64,000 nucleotides of DNA from Shimia sp965227725 (lineage in GTDB: Bacteria; Pseudomonadota; Alphaproteobacteria; Rhodobacterales; Rhodobacteraceae), in contig NZ_CBDDGH010000006.1 of assembly GCF_965227725.1 (NCBI RefSeq), forward strand, positions 1 through 64,000. Direction: 5' to 3'. Position 1 is the first letter of the stretch, and every line of letters starts with the position of its first letter. Below, piece after piece: positions 1 through 8,732 of the stretch. The position numbers were made by a program, and so were the translations under genes. The notes under the pieces are model-generated. The model saw only the letters and a program-made list of their open reading frames with translations. It made no database searches and had not been told where the DNA came from.

Positions 1-154
1 CAATGCTACCAGTTTCAAGCGAAACAGCTTCACCAAAGAAGCCCTCGTTGTCTGCACCGCTTATGTTGATGTCTTCTAGCTGAATGTCCTGTGCAGCAGC
101 CGGCAAAGCAGCAACCAATGCGCACAGGGACACAGTCGTACGCCGCAACAGCAT
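1..154 (-). CDS. TonB-dependent receptor, N-terminal part only (runs off left edge)
   Basis: An ATG on the minus strand at 154 opens a frame that stays open to the window edge (51 codons). It begins with a signal peptide (MLLRRTTVSLCALVAALP, cleavage probably after AAA or AAAQ). The mature start, QDIQLEDINISGADNEGF, resembles the TonB-box region of outer-membrane iron-chelate receptors. A purine-rich stretch (AGGAATGGG) lies just upstream. The assignment rests on only 51 residues plus the location in an iron-uptake island with two further receptors. Any other secreted or outer-membrane protein would also fit the signal peptide. Confidence 0.55.
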   Translation of the reverse strand, partial: MLLRRTTVSLCALVAALPAAAQDIQLEDINISGADNEGFFGEAVSLETGSI

Positions 155-377
155 GTCCCATTCCTTTTTTTGAATTTCTTAGAGCGCTGCCTGGCGTAGT
201 GCTTGGAGGACTCAAAGACGCTCCCGCATAGGTTTAAGCCCTGATACGGTCAATTTGTTAACCAACGGGAAAGCACAAAATGTTGCATCAAGAACACATC
301 TTTCTTTTGGAGCCCTGTCCAAAATAATCTAAGTATATGAAAATAAATATTTTCAACGTTCCTCGCCAGAAACCAAA

Positions 378-665
378 CTACAAGTCTTGCCACTCCATTT
401 CTTCAAATGCTTCTCGAAATGCAAATCGCTTGAGGTGAGAATCCATCACTGAGCGCCCCTTTGATAGCGCTTCTTCAGTCTCACCGCTCAAGCTGACGTC
501 GAGTGAGGTTTCGTTGGCTGAAATCGTTGCTTGCCCAAAAGGAAAAGAAACACAGCAGCACGTTTCACTAAAACTGACCTCCACTTTATGCGCAAAATGC
601 TTGCCCAATTGCTGAAGGTATTTTCTCGCATGAAGGGTCTCAAAGCGCCCGTTCTGTTTTCTCAT
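378..665 (-). CDS. DUF2218 family small protein
   Basis: A 95-residue soluble protein without signal peptide. It carries the features I associate with DUF2218: an early YLQQLGKHFAHKVEV block, a central FPFG segment, and a C-terminal HLKRFAFRE block. The family has no established biochemical role; its members are often seen near siderophore receptors and ferric-siderophore reductases. The gene lies between two TonB-dependent receptors on the same strand, and a second DUF2218 gene sits at 7651-7941 beyond the ABC operon. I infer a role in intracellular handling of imported iron chelate, without direct evidence. The start codon is the first Met that keeps the full domain. Confidence 0.8.
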   Translation of the reverse strand: MRKQNGRFETLHARKYLQQLGKHFAHKVEVSFSETCCCVSFPFGQATISANETSLDVSLSGETEEALSKGRSVMDSHLKRFAFREAFEEMEWQDL

Positions 666-748
666 GAGTTCTCATCAATGATTTTTGATTTTCAAAGGCT
701 GGGAGAATGCAAGTGATGTTCACTTCCCCCAGCGTTCGATATGGGTCC

Positions 749-2725
749 TCAGAACCGCAGGCGTGCAGTGAAAGAAACTGTACGGCTCGGCTCGTTCAGA
801 GGGATAACTCGCGAGGAGTCGATCCCATCGGAGCTGCGGCTGGCATAGGTTTCGTCAAACAGGTTGTTGATCCCCAAGCGTAATTCCAAATTCTCAGCTG
901 CGGGAGGCGTATAGGTCGCATAGACATTGAAGACCTCATAGCCGGGCAATGTGGTGTCCGTATCGGTGTTTTTGAGAGCAATTTCGGCAGTGCCACCGAC
1001 ACGCCATTGGTCGTCGATCTGCCATCCTCCTTCCAGCGCCACAATATGCCCCATCGGGCGGCCGAGATAGTAAGCCGTGGAGCCCACGGCCTCCCCATCA
1101 AGCTCAACATCAGCGTAGGTCCAATTTGCCCGCACAAAGCCCGCATACCAGCTGTACTCTGCGGAAGCGTCGATGCCCTGACTTGTCAAATCTGCGGTTG
1201 CACCACGAGCTCCGCCACTTGGTAGGACAGCCGCGATGTCACTGACATCCGTGTGAAACAGCGCCGCGCCGAATTTCCAGCCACCATAATCGTACCGAAG
1301 GCCAATCCGTGCCGCTTCTGCTCGGGACGTTGTGAAACCAGCGTAGTTCCAAGCGCTCCCGAAATTGACAAGCGCCGCCTCGCCCAGCTCATAGCCGCCC
1401 CAGGTTGAGGCGAGGCCCGCATTCAAGCTCCATCTATCTGATAGAATGACATCCAAGGCACCGTTGACACTGATACCTTCGTCAGAAAAGTCTGACCCGT
1501 CTGCGCCGGTAAACGACTGGCTGTCCAATCTTGCGCCATAGCTCACAGACACCCGATCAGAGATATCTTGGCGAGCCTGGGCAAAAATACCGACATTGCT
1601 CAGTTCTTCGCGACCGGAACTTGCAAAAGGCCCGGGCCCGCGCCCCTCTCCTTCTGCGGTTTCATCAAAGAAATCGATGCCTGCGGTCAAGGTGCCGCCC
1701 GAAATGGCGAAGCTGTTTTTGATGGTACCGCTCAAGCTCTCGTTGACGCCGTAAACACCAATGGCATCAATCTCTTGTTCGTTATAGCTGATTTGGACCA
1801 ACGGATCCCAAATGCCCTGTGGCTGGGTGTTGGTGTAGGTAAACGTATAAGAGGTTCGGCGGGACAGACCTTCGGCCAAAACGCTCGGCCCTGATGTGAT
1901 GCCTGCAAAATCAGGACGTGTGAACAGAATGCCACCCGGCCCTGCTTGCGATGTCCGCAGCCCCGTATCTTCGGTTTGCGATCCGGCAAACTCAAACCTA
2001 TGGCCGTTCTGGCTTTCATACGCAAATTTGCCCACATAATCGGTCAAGTCCGCCTCTGTACCGGGAACGACATCTCCGTCGCCGTCTTCGTAATCGTCAC
2101 CACTTCGACGTGTGGCGCTCAAGAGGTATTCAAAACCACTGGCGCGCCCAAACAGTGCAAGAGAACTGCTCAGATCAATGCCATTGTCGGCCGTGCCCAA
2201 TGTGGCCAGCCCGCCGAAATTGTCGCCCTCCTCCAGTAGGTCGTTGGCGTCTTTGGTCTCATAGGCAATCGAGCCGGCCAGCGCACCTGCACCAGAGTCC
2301 GCAGGTGCCAAACCTTTGCTGACCTCGACCGATTTCAACAAGGCAGGATCCAGCAGCACGTTTCCTGTATGGTGAAACGCCGACTTGTTTTGGCGCGCGC
2401 CATCTATGGTAACCGAAAGTAGGCTTTCTTCGATCCCATTCACAAATATCTTTTGTGCTATCGCAGCACCGCCACCCGCGGTGACCGCACTTTCGCCTGC
2501 AAAGATATCCTTGGCTGTCGTCGGAGCGCGTGCTTCGAGATCTTCCTCAGATATTGTGACGTTGCCCAGCAGATTCTGTGCATCTTCTGCTTCGATCCGA
2601 ATTTCCCCCAAATCAAAGCTACTGGTTTCTAGATCATCGAGCGGGACCGCCTGCGCGTAGGCAGAGGTAACAAAAAATGGCGTGGACAAAGCGGTACCCG
2701 CCAAAATGAAAGCACGCAAAGACAT
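749..2725 (-). CDS. TonB-dependent outer-membrane receptor (iron chelate type)
   Basis: This 658-residue protein has a signal peptide (MSLRAFILAGTALSTPFFVTSAYAQA) followed by a TonB-box-like segment (FDLGEIRIEA). A plug domain covers about residues 45-170, with AQKIFVNGIEESLLSVTIDG and ADSGAGALAGSIAYETKDA. A 22-strand-type beta barrel ends in the typical receptor tail: NLELRLGINNLFDETYASR, then a C-terminal Phe. It imports an iron complex with energy from TonB-ExbBD. It is clearly paralogous to the receptor at 8733-10745; both share QKIFVNG, FHH and DGDNFGG/EGDNFGG-type segments. It is divergent from the AraC-type gene at 2885, which is the likely regulator. The ligand cannot be told from sequence; a siderophore is more likely than haem because the adjacent ABC transporter is of the siderophore class. 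Confidence 0.9.
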   Translation of the reverse strand: MSLRAFILAGTALSTPFFVTSAYAQAVPLDDLETSSFDLGEIRIEAEDAQNLLGNVTISEEDLEARAPTTAKDIFAGESAVTAGGGAAIAQKIFVNGIEESLLSVTIDGARQNKSAFHHTGNVLLDPALLKSVEVSKGLAPADSGAGALAGSIAYETKDANDLLEEGDNFGGLATLGTADNGIDLSSSLALFGRASGFEYLLSATRRSGDDYEDGDGDVVPGTEADLTDYVGKFAYESQNGHRFEFAGSQTEDTGLRTSQAGPGGILFTRPDFAGITSGPSVLAEGLSRRTSYTFTYTNTQPQGIWDPLVQISYNEQEIDAIGVYGVNESLSGTIKNSFAISGGTLTAGIDFFDETAEGEGRGPGPFASSGREELSNVGIFAQARQDISDRVSVSYGARLDSQSFTGADGSDFSDEGISVNGALDVILSDRWSLNAGLASTWGGYELGEAALVNFGSAWNYAGFTTSRAEAARIGLRYDYGGWKFGAALFHTDVSDIAAVLPSGGARGATADLTSQGIDASAEYSWYAGFVRANWTYADVELDGEAVGSTAYYLGRPMGHIVALEGGWQIDDQWRVGGTAEIALKNTDTDTTLPGYEVFNVYATYTPPAAENLELRLGINNLFDETYASRSSDGIDSSRVIPLNEPSRTVSFTARLRF

Positions 2726-2884
2726 TTGCAGACCTCAAAAGTTGACTAATTCGCTCAGTTAAGTAAAGAAACAAATTGGACCCTGCCAGATACCTCTCTT
2801 TGCGCGATGACCAAATTCCTTTGCGAAACGCTCAAACCGTGCGCTGTCGAGCAACGAAACGTTCCTCAATCATCGGAACCCTGA

Positions 2885-3835
2885 ATGACCGAGCATCCAC
2901 GTTCTGCATCTAGAAATACGTCAAACGGTATGCATTTTGAGCCCAAGCTGGATTGGTTCGGCAAAACTGAACGCCCGGCATCTGGAATCTTTGACGGCTC
3001 GGTTACGGCATTACAATTACAGCCCGGATTTGGACTACACACATTGAATGCTACGGCCAATCAAAGCTATGTCATTGACGGACAGAGAAAACCTGGCACA
3101 GTACTTCACTGCTTCCTAGAAGGCTCAACTGCCGCACGGCTCGACAACCGACCTATGAACTTAGGCCATACCTCAGGTGGCGCGGTTAAACTGGTACTAA
3201 CCTCCATTGAAGAGACACAGAGGTTCTGGCGCCGTTCTGATCCCGGCGAGTACGTACGCAAAATCAGTATCCAGATGTCCCCCAATTGGCTCGAAGGGAA
3301 TGGCCTGTGCGTGCCAATTGCAACGCCGACAGGGGCGATGCAGCGACATGAATGGTATGCATCGCCCCAAGAGATCAAGATGCTAGAAGCATTGGCGAGC
3401 ACGCCAAGATTTTCATCACCAGTGACGCGGCTTCATGCCGAGTCTATGGCACTTGCACTGGTGGCAGAGAGCTTTGAGAGATTTTCTGATCAATCAACAA
3501 ACTCGACACTCTCAAAACGGGAGACCATACAATTAAGTCGCATTGAAGCGCTAGCCCGCCGACCCGGGCCAGTCCCCAGCCTCGCCGCGCTGGCAACAGA
3601 GGCCGGCCTTAGCCAATCTGGGCTAAGGCGATTAATTCAATCCGTATACGGTCGCGCGCCCCTAGCCCACATTCGGGCGTTGAGACTAGAAATGGCATAC
3701 ATAGCACTGAAACGCGATCACATCAGTATCGAAGACGCGGCAGCCATGGCTGGCTATACTTCAGGAGCGAACTTTGCTACTGCCTTCCGCCGAGCCTACA
3801 AAGTGCCGCCTTCGCAGATCCGCGGCGGCCACTAA
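2885..3835 (+). CDS. AraC-family transcriptional regulator (PchR-like)
   Basis: A 316-residue protein with a poorly conserved N-terminal sensing domain and a C-terminal pair of helix-turn-helix units (about residues 220-312). The DNA-binding part reads LAALATEAGLSQSGLRRLIQ and then ISIEDAAAMAGYTSGANFATAFRRAYKVPPSQIR, the classic AraC pattern. AraC proteins of this length beside ferric-siderophore receptors often act like PchR, activating uptake genes when the iron chelate is present. The gene is divergent from the receptor at 749-2725 and upstream of the ABC operon on the same strand, so it could control both. An alternative start (Met at about residue 17) is possible; I kept the longer form. 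Confidence 0.85.
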   Translation: MTEHPRSASRNTSNGMHFEPKLDWFGKTERPASGIFDGSVTALQLQPGFGLHTLNATANQSYVIDGQRKPGTVLHCFLEGSTAARLDNRPMNLGHTSGGAVKLVLTSIEETQRFWRRSDPGEYVRKISIQMSPNWLEGNGLCVPIATPTGAMQRHEWYASPQEIKMLEALASTPRFSSPVTRLHAESMALALVAESFERFSDQSTNSTLSKRETIQLSRIEALARRPGPVPSLAALATEAGLSQSGLRRLIQSVYGRAPLAHIRALRLEMAYIALKRDHISIEDAAAMAGYTSGANFATAFRRAYKVPPSQIRGGH

Positions 3836-3979
3836 AGACCCCGCAAAGATACCTATTAGGTCCTCACAAAAGGCCTCTGGACCCTGCGTTGCATCGCCTC
3901 TAAGTTACGCTGCAAATCATAAAGCCAGCCTACAGCCAGCTCCACACTTTCTATGCTGACTCTAGACATGGTGCTTTAA

Positions 3980-4891
3980 ATGGCTTTGACATTCTTCCGC
4001 CCGATCCTATCTGTTGCCGCAATCTGCATTGGCTCTGCTGCGCTCGGTGCGGATGTTACAATCCCAACCTATCGCGGTGATGCCACCGTAGAGCAAGCTC
4101 CCAGCAAGATTGTGGCGCTGGATATCGCGGCCGTTGACACTCTTAACGCTCTGGATGTGCCGCTGGCCGGGGTTCCTGCCAATCTCTATGTAAGTTACCT
4201 TGGCGAAGTGTCCGAGCATGCAAAACCTGTAGGCACCTTGTTCGAACCCGACTTCGAAGCCATCGCCATCATGGCACCGGACCTGATCGTAGCTGGCGGG
4301 CGTTCTTCCAAACAATTTGAAGCGCTCTCCGAAATTGCGCCCACTTTGGATATGACCATTTGGGGGGATGACCACGTTGAAACCGCTTTGGCACGCCTGC
4401 GTGGCTATGGCGAGATCATGGATAAGAAAGCCGAAGCGACCGCGCTGGAGAGTGCCTTCTCAGACAAGCTGGCAGAAGCCAAAGCCGCAATCAAAGGCAA
4501 GGGCAATGCGCTGATTGTTTTGACCAATGGCCCCAAGATTTCGGTTTATGGCAAAGGCTCCCGATTTGGCTGGTTGCACAGCGCCCTTGAACTGCCGGAG
4601 ACAGTTGAAGGTGTGGACGCCCAAACCCATGGTGAAGCCGTGTCTTTTGAATTCATCGCCAAGGCCAACCCGGATTGGATGATCGTCGTGGATCGCGCCG
4701 CAGCCATCGGGCAAGAAAACCAATCCGCTAAAACCACTTTGGACAATGCGTTGGTCGCCCAAACTGCAGCTTGGAGCAAAAATCAGGTGATCTATCTGAA
4801 TGCCGCAGATGTCTACATCGCCGGTGGCGGCATTCAATCAGTTCTGCGTACTTTGGATGAAATTGTGCAAGGCTTTGGCGCTGCACAATAA
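3980..4891 (+). CDS. Periplasmic siderophore-binding protein of ABC transporter (FatB/CeuE type)
   Basis: The 303-residue product starts with a signal peptide (SVAAICIGSAALGA) and continues as a class III binding protein: IVALDIAAVDTLNALDVP near the N-terminus, APDLIVAGGRSS in the first lobe, and a long linking helix before the second lobe (WMIVVDRAAAIGQ). This arrangement fits the FatB/CeuE/VctP/YclQ family, which binds catecholate-type ferric siderophores in the periplasm. It is the first gene of a four-gene operon with two permeases and an ATPase. It has no lipobox cysteine, as expected for a soluble periplasmic protein in a Gram-negative cell. Confidence 0.88.
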   Translation: MALTFFRPILSVAAICIGSAALGADVTIPTYRGDATVEQAPSKIVALDIAAVDTLNALDVPLAGVPANLYVSYLGEVSEHAKPVGTLFEPDFEAIAIMAPDLIVAGGRSSKQFEALSEIAPTLDMTIWGDDHVETALARLRGYGEIMDKKAEATALESAFSDKLAEAKAAIKGKGNALIVLTNGPKISVYGKGSRFGWLHSALELPETVEGVDAQTHGEAVSFEFIAKANPDWMIVVDRAAAIGQENQSAKTTLDNALVAQTAAWSKNQVIYLNAADVYIAGGGIQSVLRTLDEIVQGFGAAQ

Positions 4892-4924
4892 CTTCTCTCT
4901 CCGCATCCCAGGCTACCGCTAGAC

Positions 4925-5878
4925 ATGGCCAAGGCGTATTATCTCACACTAAGCGGATTGCTGGCCCTTGGGGTCGGCAGTCTCTTTATTGGAGTACAGG
5001 ACGTCTCGCTTGCAGACCTTTGGAGAGATCCAGACGTACTGCATTTGATTGCCATCAGTCGACTACCCCGCACTCTCGCAACATTGCTAACCGGAGCAAG
5101 TATGGCCATCGCAGGTGTGATCATGCAGCTATTGGTGCGCAATCGTTTTGTGGAACCAGGAACAACTGGAACTAATGAAGCAGCAATGATCGGCCTCTTA
5201 GCGGTCACTATTCTGGCGCCAGGCCTACCAATTTTTGCACAAATGCTCGCGGCCGCATTGGCAGCGCTTGCCGGAACACTCGGTTTCCTGCAGTTGTCGC
5301 GCAAACTGCCCCCACAGCAACCATTGCTCGTGCCGCTCGTGGGCTTGATTTACTCAGGTGTATTATCCGCGGTTGCGACGTTCATTGCCTATCAAACCGA
5401 TTTGATCCAATTCATCGGCGTTTGGATGAGCGGCGAGTTTTCAGGCGTTCTTGCGGGGCGCTACGAATTGCTGTGGCTGGCGGGAGCTCTATCGTTGATT
5501 GCATATTTTGCAGCAGATCAGTTCACCATCGCGGGCCTAGGACAAGGATTGGCCGTCAGCGTCGGGCTGCGTTACGGACAGGTGCTTGCGCTCGGTGTCG
5601 CCACTATCTCCATGGTCTCAGCCCTCGTCATTGTTACGGTGGGCATTTTGCCATTTGTTGGATTGGTTGTGCCAAATATTGTCTCGCGCATGATGGGGGA
5701 CAATCTGCGCCAGAGCCTACCGGTGGTTGCCGGAATGGGTGCCGGGTTGGTGCTGATATGCGACATGATCGGGCGTTTGATCCGCCATCCGTATGAAATA
5801 CCGGCAGGCACGATCTTTGGGATCGTTGGCGCCATTGTGTTTCTCAGCCTTTTGCTAGGACGTCGCAGCCATGCCTGA
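4925..5878 (+). CDS. Siderophore ABC transporter permease (FatD/CeuB type)
   Basis: A 317-residue integral membrane protein with about nine hydrophobic segments. It shows the FecCD-family marks RLPRTLATLLTGASMAIAGVIMQ near residue 47 and GILPFVGLVVPNIVSRMMGDN around residue 240, followed by the ATPase-coupling region. FecCD permeases form the inner-membrane channel for iron-chelate import. The gene follows the binding-protein gene after 33 bases, and its 3' end overlaps the next permease by 8 bases, which points to translational coupling. The FatD/CeuB rather than FhuB/BtuC assignment rests on overall length and partner genes, so it is an inference. Confidence 0.88.
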   Translation: MAKAYYLTLSGLLALGVGSLFIGVQDVSLADLWRDPDVLHLIAISRLPRTLATLLTGASMAIAGVIMQLLVRNRFVEPGTTGTNEAAMIGLLAVTILAPGLPIFAQMLAAALAALAGTLGFLQLSRKLPPQQPLLVPLVGLIYSGVLSAVATFIAYQTDLIQFIGVWMSGEFSGVLAGRYELLWLAGALSLIAYFAADQFTIAGLGQGLAVSVGLRYGQVLALGVATISMVSALVIVTVGILPFVGLVVPNIVSRMMGDNLRQSLPVVAGMGAGLVLICDMIGRLIRHPYEIPAGTIFGIVGAIVFLSLLLGRRSHA

Positions 5879-6875
5879 TACCTCACCACAGCCGCTCCCG
5901 GTCCTGCCACGCTCTCAGGCGGAGCCCGCGCTCAAAAACCCTCATCTTTGGACGCTTTTTGCCGCACTTACGGTCGCCTGTCTTGTATTCATGTTGTGGG
6001 GCGGTGCATGGCGCTCAAGCTATATTCTGGAACTTCGGGCTATTAAACTCGGCGGGCTCCTCTGCGTTGGCGCGTCAGTGGGGGTGGCCACAGTGCTATT
6101 TCAGACACTCACCAACAACCGCATCCTAACACCTACGATTATGGGGTTTGATGCGCTTTTCTTGCTTATGAAAACAGTGTTGGTATTTGTGTCAGGCATG
6201 CTGGCTTTGCCGAATATGACCAATACTGCGACCTTTTTGTTTGACACCGCTCTGATGATCGCAGCCACGCTCCTGATCTTCACCGCAGTGCTCAAGCGCG
6301 CACGGCAAGACATTCAGCTTCTGGTGTTGGTAGGGGTCATTTTTGGCCTCTTATTCCGCACAGTTTCTGGGTTTCTTCAGAGACTTCTGGACCCTTCCGA
6401 ATTCGCTATCGTCCAATCCAATATGTTTGCCCAGTTCGGCGGGATCGACCGGGAGTCTTTGCTCATCGCCAGCCTTGTCACAGCGGCCATTTTCGTCTGG
6501 ATCGCTAGACGGCACCTGATTTTGGACGTTTTGGCACTCGGACGCGATACCGCGCGTAGCCTTGGTGTAAGCTATGACGGGCTCCAGCTCCAGCTGCTCG
6601 CAGCAATTGCTGCGCTTGTTTCCGTCTCAACCGCGCTTGTCGGGCCACTTGCATTTCTCGGCCTCTTGGTGACCGCGCTGACCCATACTTTGCTCCGCTC
6701 ACACCGCCACGGCCTGCTCCTGCCTGCGGCGAGCTTAATCGCTGGTCTCATTCTGGTTGTCGGCCAGACCGTTTTTGAGCGCGTACTCAACCTCAATTCC
6801 AGCCTCGCTGTGGTGATTGAATTCTCCGGCGGCCTTCTTTTTCTGGTGCTATTGGCCAGAGGGAAAATCACATGA
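5871..6875 (+). CDS. Siderophore ABC transporter permease (FatC/CeuC type)
   Basis: The second permease subunit (334 residues) has a longer cytoplasmic N-terminus (MPDTSPQPLPVLPRSQAEPA) and about nine transmembrane helices. Recognisable segments are LGGLLCVGASVGVATVLFQTLTNNRILTPTIMG, a variant of the FecCD signature, and ALVGPLAFLGLLVTALTHTLL near residue 260. It should pair with the product of the previous gene to form a heterodimeric inner-membrane channel. Its start overlaps the upstream gene by 8 bases and its end overlaps the ATPase gene by 4 bases, so the operon is tightly coupled. Confidence 0.88.
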   Translation: MPDTSPQPLPVLPRSQAEPALKNPHLWTLFAALTVACLVFMLWGGAWRSSYILELRAIKLGGLLCVGASVGVATVLFQTLTNNRILTPTIMGFDALFLLMKTVLVFVSGMLALPNMTNTATFLFDTALMIAATLLIFTAVLKRARQDIQLLVLVGVIFGLLFRTVSGFLQRLLDPSEFAIVQSNMFAQFGGIDRESLLIASLVTAAIFVWIARRHLILDVLALGRDTARSLGVSYDGLQLQLLAAIAALVSVSTALVGPLAFLGLLVTALTHTLLRSHRHGLLLPAASLIAGLILVVGQTVFERVLNLNSSLAVVIEFSGGLLFLVLLARGKIT

Positions 6876-7630
6876 TCACCATCGAAAATCTCTCTCATGC
6901 CATCGCTGGGCACAAGATCCTCACCAATGTGAACACGCACCTGCCGCACAATAAAATAACCGCCTTGATCGGCCCAAATGGCGCCGGAAAATCAACGCTT
7001 CTCAATGCGATAGGTCGCCAATTCGACGCTGCAGCCGGCGATATTTATATCGATGGCGCAGCCTTGAAAAACATAGACCTGCAAGATCAGGCACGTCGAT
7101 TGGCAATGGTGGCTCAACATCTTCACGTCGGCAGCCGCATTCGCGTCATAGATCTCATTGGATTTGGACGCTGGCCCCACGCGAAAGGCCGGCTCGTTCA
7201 GGCAGATTATGCCGCCATTGACGCAGCTCTTGAGCTATTTGATCTTGTAGAGCTAAGTGGCCGCTTTCTCGACGAACTCTCCGGAGGGCAACGTCAAAGA
7301 GCCTTTATCGCAATGGCGCATGCCCAAGATACAGACTGGCTATTACTTGACGAGCCCCTAAACAACCTAGATCTGAAACACGGGCGCAGTCTGATGGCAC
7401 ATCTGCGCCACCTAGTAGACGCGCAGAACAGAAGCGTGGTTGTCGTATTGCACGATCTGAATTTCACGCTGGCTTGGGCTGATCACATTGTCGCAATGCG
7501 CGACGGTACCATAGTGTTTGACGGACCGACTGCAGAGGTTGCCACCTCTGAGGCGCTTTCAGATCTTTACCAGACGCCAATTGAGATTGTGCCAATGGGT
7601 GGGCATTCTTTTGCTCATTACCACCGCTAG
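6872..7630 (+). CDS. Siderophore ABC transporter ATP-binding protein (FatE/CeuD type)
   Basis: The 252-residue ATPase has all nucleotide-binding motifs: Walker A GPNGAGKST near residue 34, Q-loop in AMVAQHLHV, signature LSGGQRQRAFIAMAHAQDTD near residue 135, and Walker B WLLLDEPLNNLD, followed by a switch His (VVVLHDLNF). The LDEPLNNLDLKH wording is typical for the ATPases of CeuBCDE/VctPDGC-type catecholate transporters. It powers the two upstream permeases. It starts inside the previous gene (ATGA overlap) and is the last gene of the operon; 20 bases later a DUF2218 gene ends on the opposite strand. Confidence 0.92.
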   Translation: MITIENLSHAIAGHKILTNVNTHLPHNKITALIGPNGAGKSTLLNAIGRQFDAAAGDIYIDGAALKNIDLQDQARRLAMVAQHLHVGSRIRVIDLIGFGRWPHAKGRLVQADYAAIDAALELFDLVELSGRFLDELSGGQRQRAFIAMAHAQDTDWLLLDEPLNNLDLKHGRSLMAHLRHLVDAQNRSVVVVLHDLNFTLAWADHIVAMRDGTIVFDGPTAEVATSEALSDLYQTPIEIVPMGGHSFAHYHR

Positions 7631-7650
7631 ATCGCCTTCCACCCGACAGA

Positions 7651-7941
7651 TCACTCTCCAGCGGCTTCCCAAACAAGCGGCTCAGGCGCTTCGCGAAAGG
7701 CAAAGCGCTGCAAGTGGCGCTCTATCACATCGCAAGTTTGAATGAGCTCATCATTCGTGGGCGAGGTAATATCCATCCGCAAACAGCCTTTTTGAAGCGC
7801 AAGATCTGCCACGCCGCACACAAACGTCAGCTTTGCTGTGTCATCTGTTCTCTCAACATCAATCTTCTCAGAGAAGTGCTTCACCATTGTCGAAAAATAC
7901 TGCACCACCCAAGGCGAGCGGAACTCGGATCGAACCCTCAT
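7651..7941 (-). CDS. DUF2218 family small protein (second copy)
   Basis: A 96-residue protein related to that at 378-665. It shares the block around KHFSEKIDVE and the C-terminal HLQRFAFREAPEPLVW, which is the strongest DUF2218 hallmark. No signal peptide or membrane segment is visible. The gene lies at the 3' end of the siderophore ABC operon on the opposite strand, with a MarR-type gene starting divergently at 8071. Two divergent DUF2218 members within 8 kb, both among iron-uptake genes, strengthen the link of the family to iron-chelate metabolism. Its molecular function is unknown. Confidence 0.75.
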   Translation of the reverse strand: MRVRSEFRSPWVVQYFSTMVKHFSEKIDVERTDDTAKLTFVCGVADLALQKGCLRMDITSPTNDELIQTCDVIERHLQRFAFREAPEPLVWEAAGE

Positions 7942-8070
7942 TTAGGACCTCAAACTCATTGCATCCAATTGCGTAACAGCTTGCCAACACAGAAACTTTT
8001 CTAGCGATGGCGACTATAGTATGACAGTGTCAGCGGGGCAATATTCCCCTTCGAGACACAGGTAACGCCC

Positions 8071-8550
8071 ATGGCAGTCGAAGAGCTTCGGCCGGAGAAT
8101 TTTGTATTTTTTGGCGATGATGATGAAAACGTCGCTTATGATCGTGCGTGGTTTAACATCATGCGGGTCCATCGCAAACTGCTGCCTGAGATCACAAAAG
8201 CCCTAAAAACTTGCGGGATAAACGATCCAATATGGATTGAGATCTTATTGGAAGTTGAACGCTCAGGAGCTGCAGGCCAACCAATGTCTGCACTCGAAGA
8301 CAAGCTGTCTGTGCCGCAATACGCTTTGTCGCGACACGTTTCCAGACTAGAGAAAGAAGGTTTTTTGCGACGCGAGTTCATCGCCGATGGTCGTCGCAAG
8401 CAGATCCTATTTCTTACAGAAAAAGGATCTGGTGCTCATGATCAAATATGGCAGACATACGGTGATGCCATGCGCTCAGAACTGAGCCCTCATCTTAGCA
8501 CGGATGAGGCCTACGCTCTATCTTGGTTACTTATGAAACTGCTCGCCTGA
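8071..8550 (+). CDS. MarR-family transcriptional regulator
   Basis: This 159-residue protein has the MarR layout: a helical dimerisation N-terminus, a winged helix-turn-helix in the middle (LEDKLSVPQYALSRHVSRLEKEGFLRREFIADGRRKQILFLTEKG, about residues 72-116) and a C-terminal helix. MarR proteins usually repress a neighbouring or divergent operon and release DNA on binding a small ligand. It lies between a DUF2218 gene (divergent) and a TonB-dependent receptor (convergent). The long palindrome at 10832-10859 before that receptor is one candidate target. A TATAGT hexamer about 50 bases upstream of the start could be its -10 element. Confidence 0.85.
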   Translation: MAVEELRPENFVFFGDDDENVAYDRAWFNIMRVHRKLLPEITKALKTCGINDPIWIEILLEVERSGAAGQPMSALEDKLSVPQYALSRHVSRLEKEGFLRREFIADGRRKQILFLTEKGSGAHDQIWQTYGDAMRSELSPHLSTDEAYALSWLLMKLLA

Positions 8551-8610
8551 TAGCCCAAGCAGCCCAAAGATCACCTCATCTAAGCCGCTGTAAAAAATTC
8601 GCCTCTTACC

Positions 8611-8641
8611 TTAGCCGGGGACCAACAAGGGTTCCAGCTAA
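8611..8641. terminator. Possible bidirectional terminator hairpin
   Basis: Between the converging MarR gene and receptor gene lies an imperfect stem: TTAGC at 8611-8615 pairs with GCTAA at 8637-8641, and the inner GGGACC pairs with GGTTCC including one G-T pair. There is no clear T-run, so this is a structural guess based on position between 3' ends. Confidence 0.35.
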
Positions 8642-8732
8642 GATAAGCGACGCAGACCCATCAATCATTCGCCCAAGCATTGTGCACATCTAAGTTCCAA
8701 AGCTTGAGCGCATTGTTAAATCGAAGCCTACG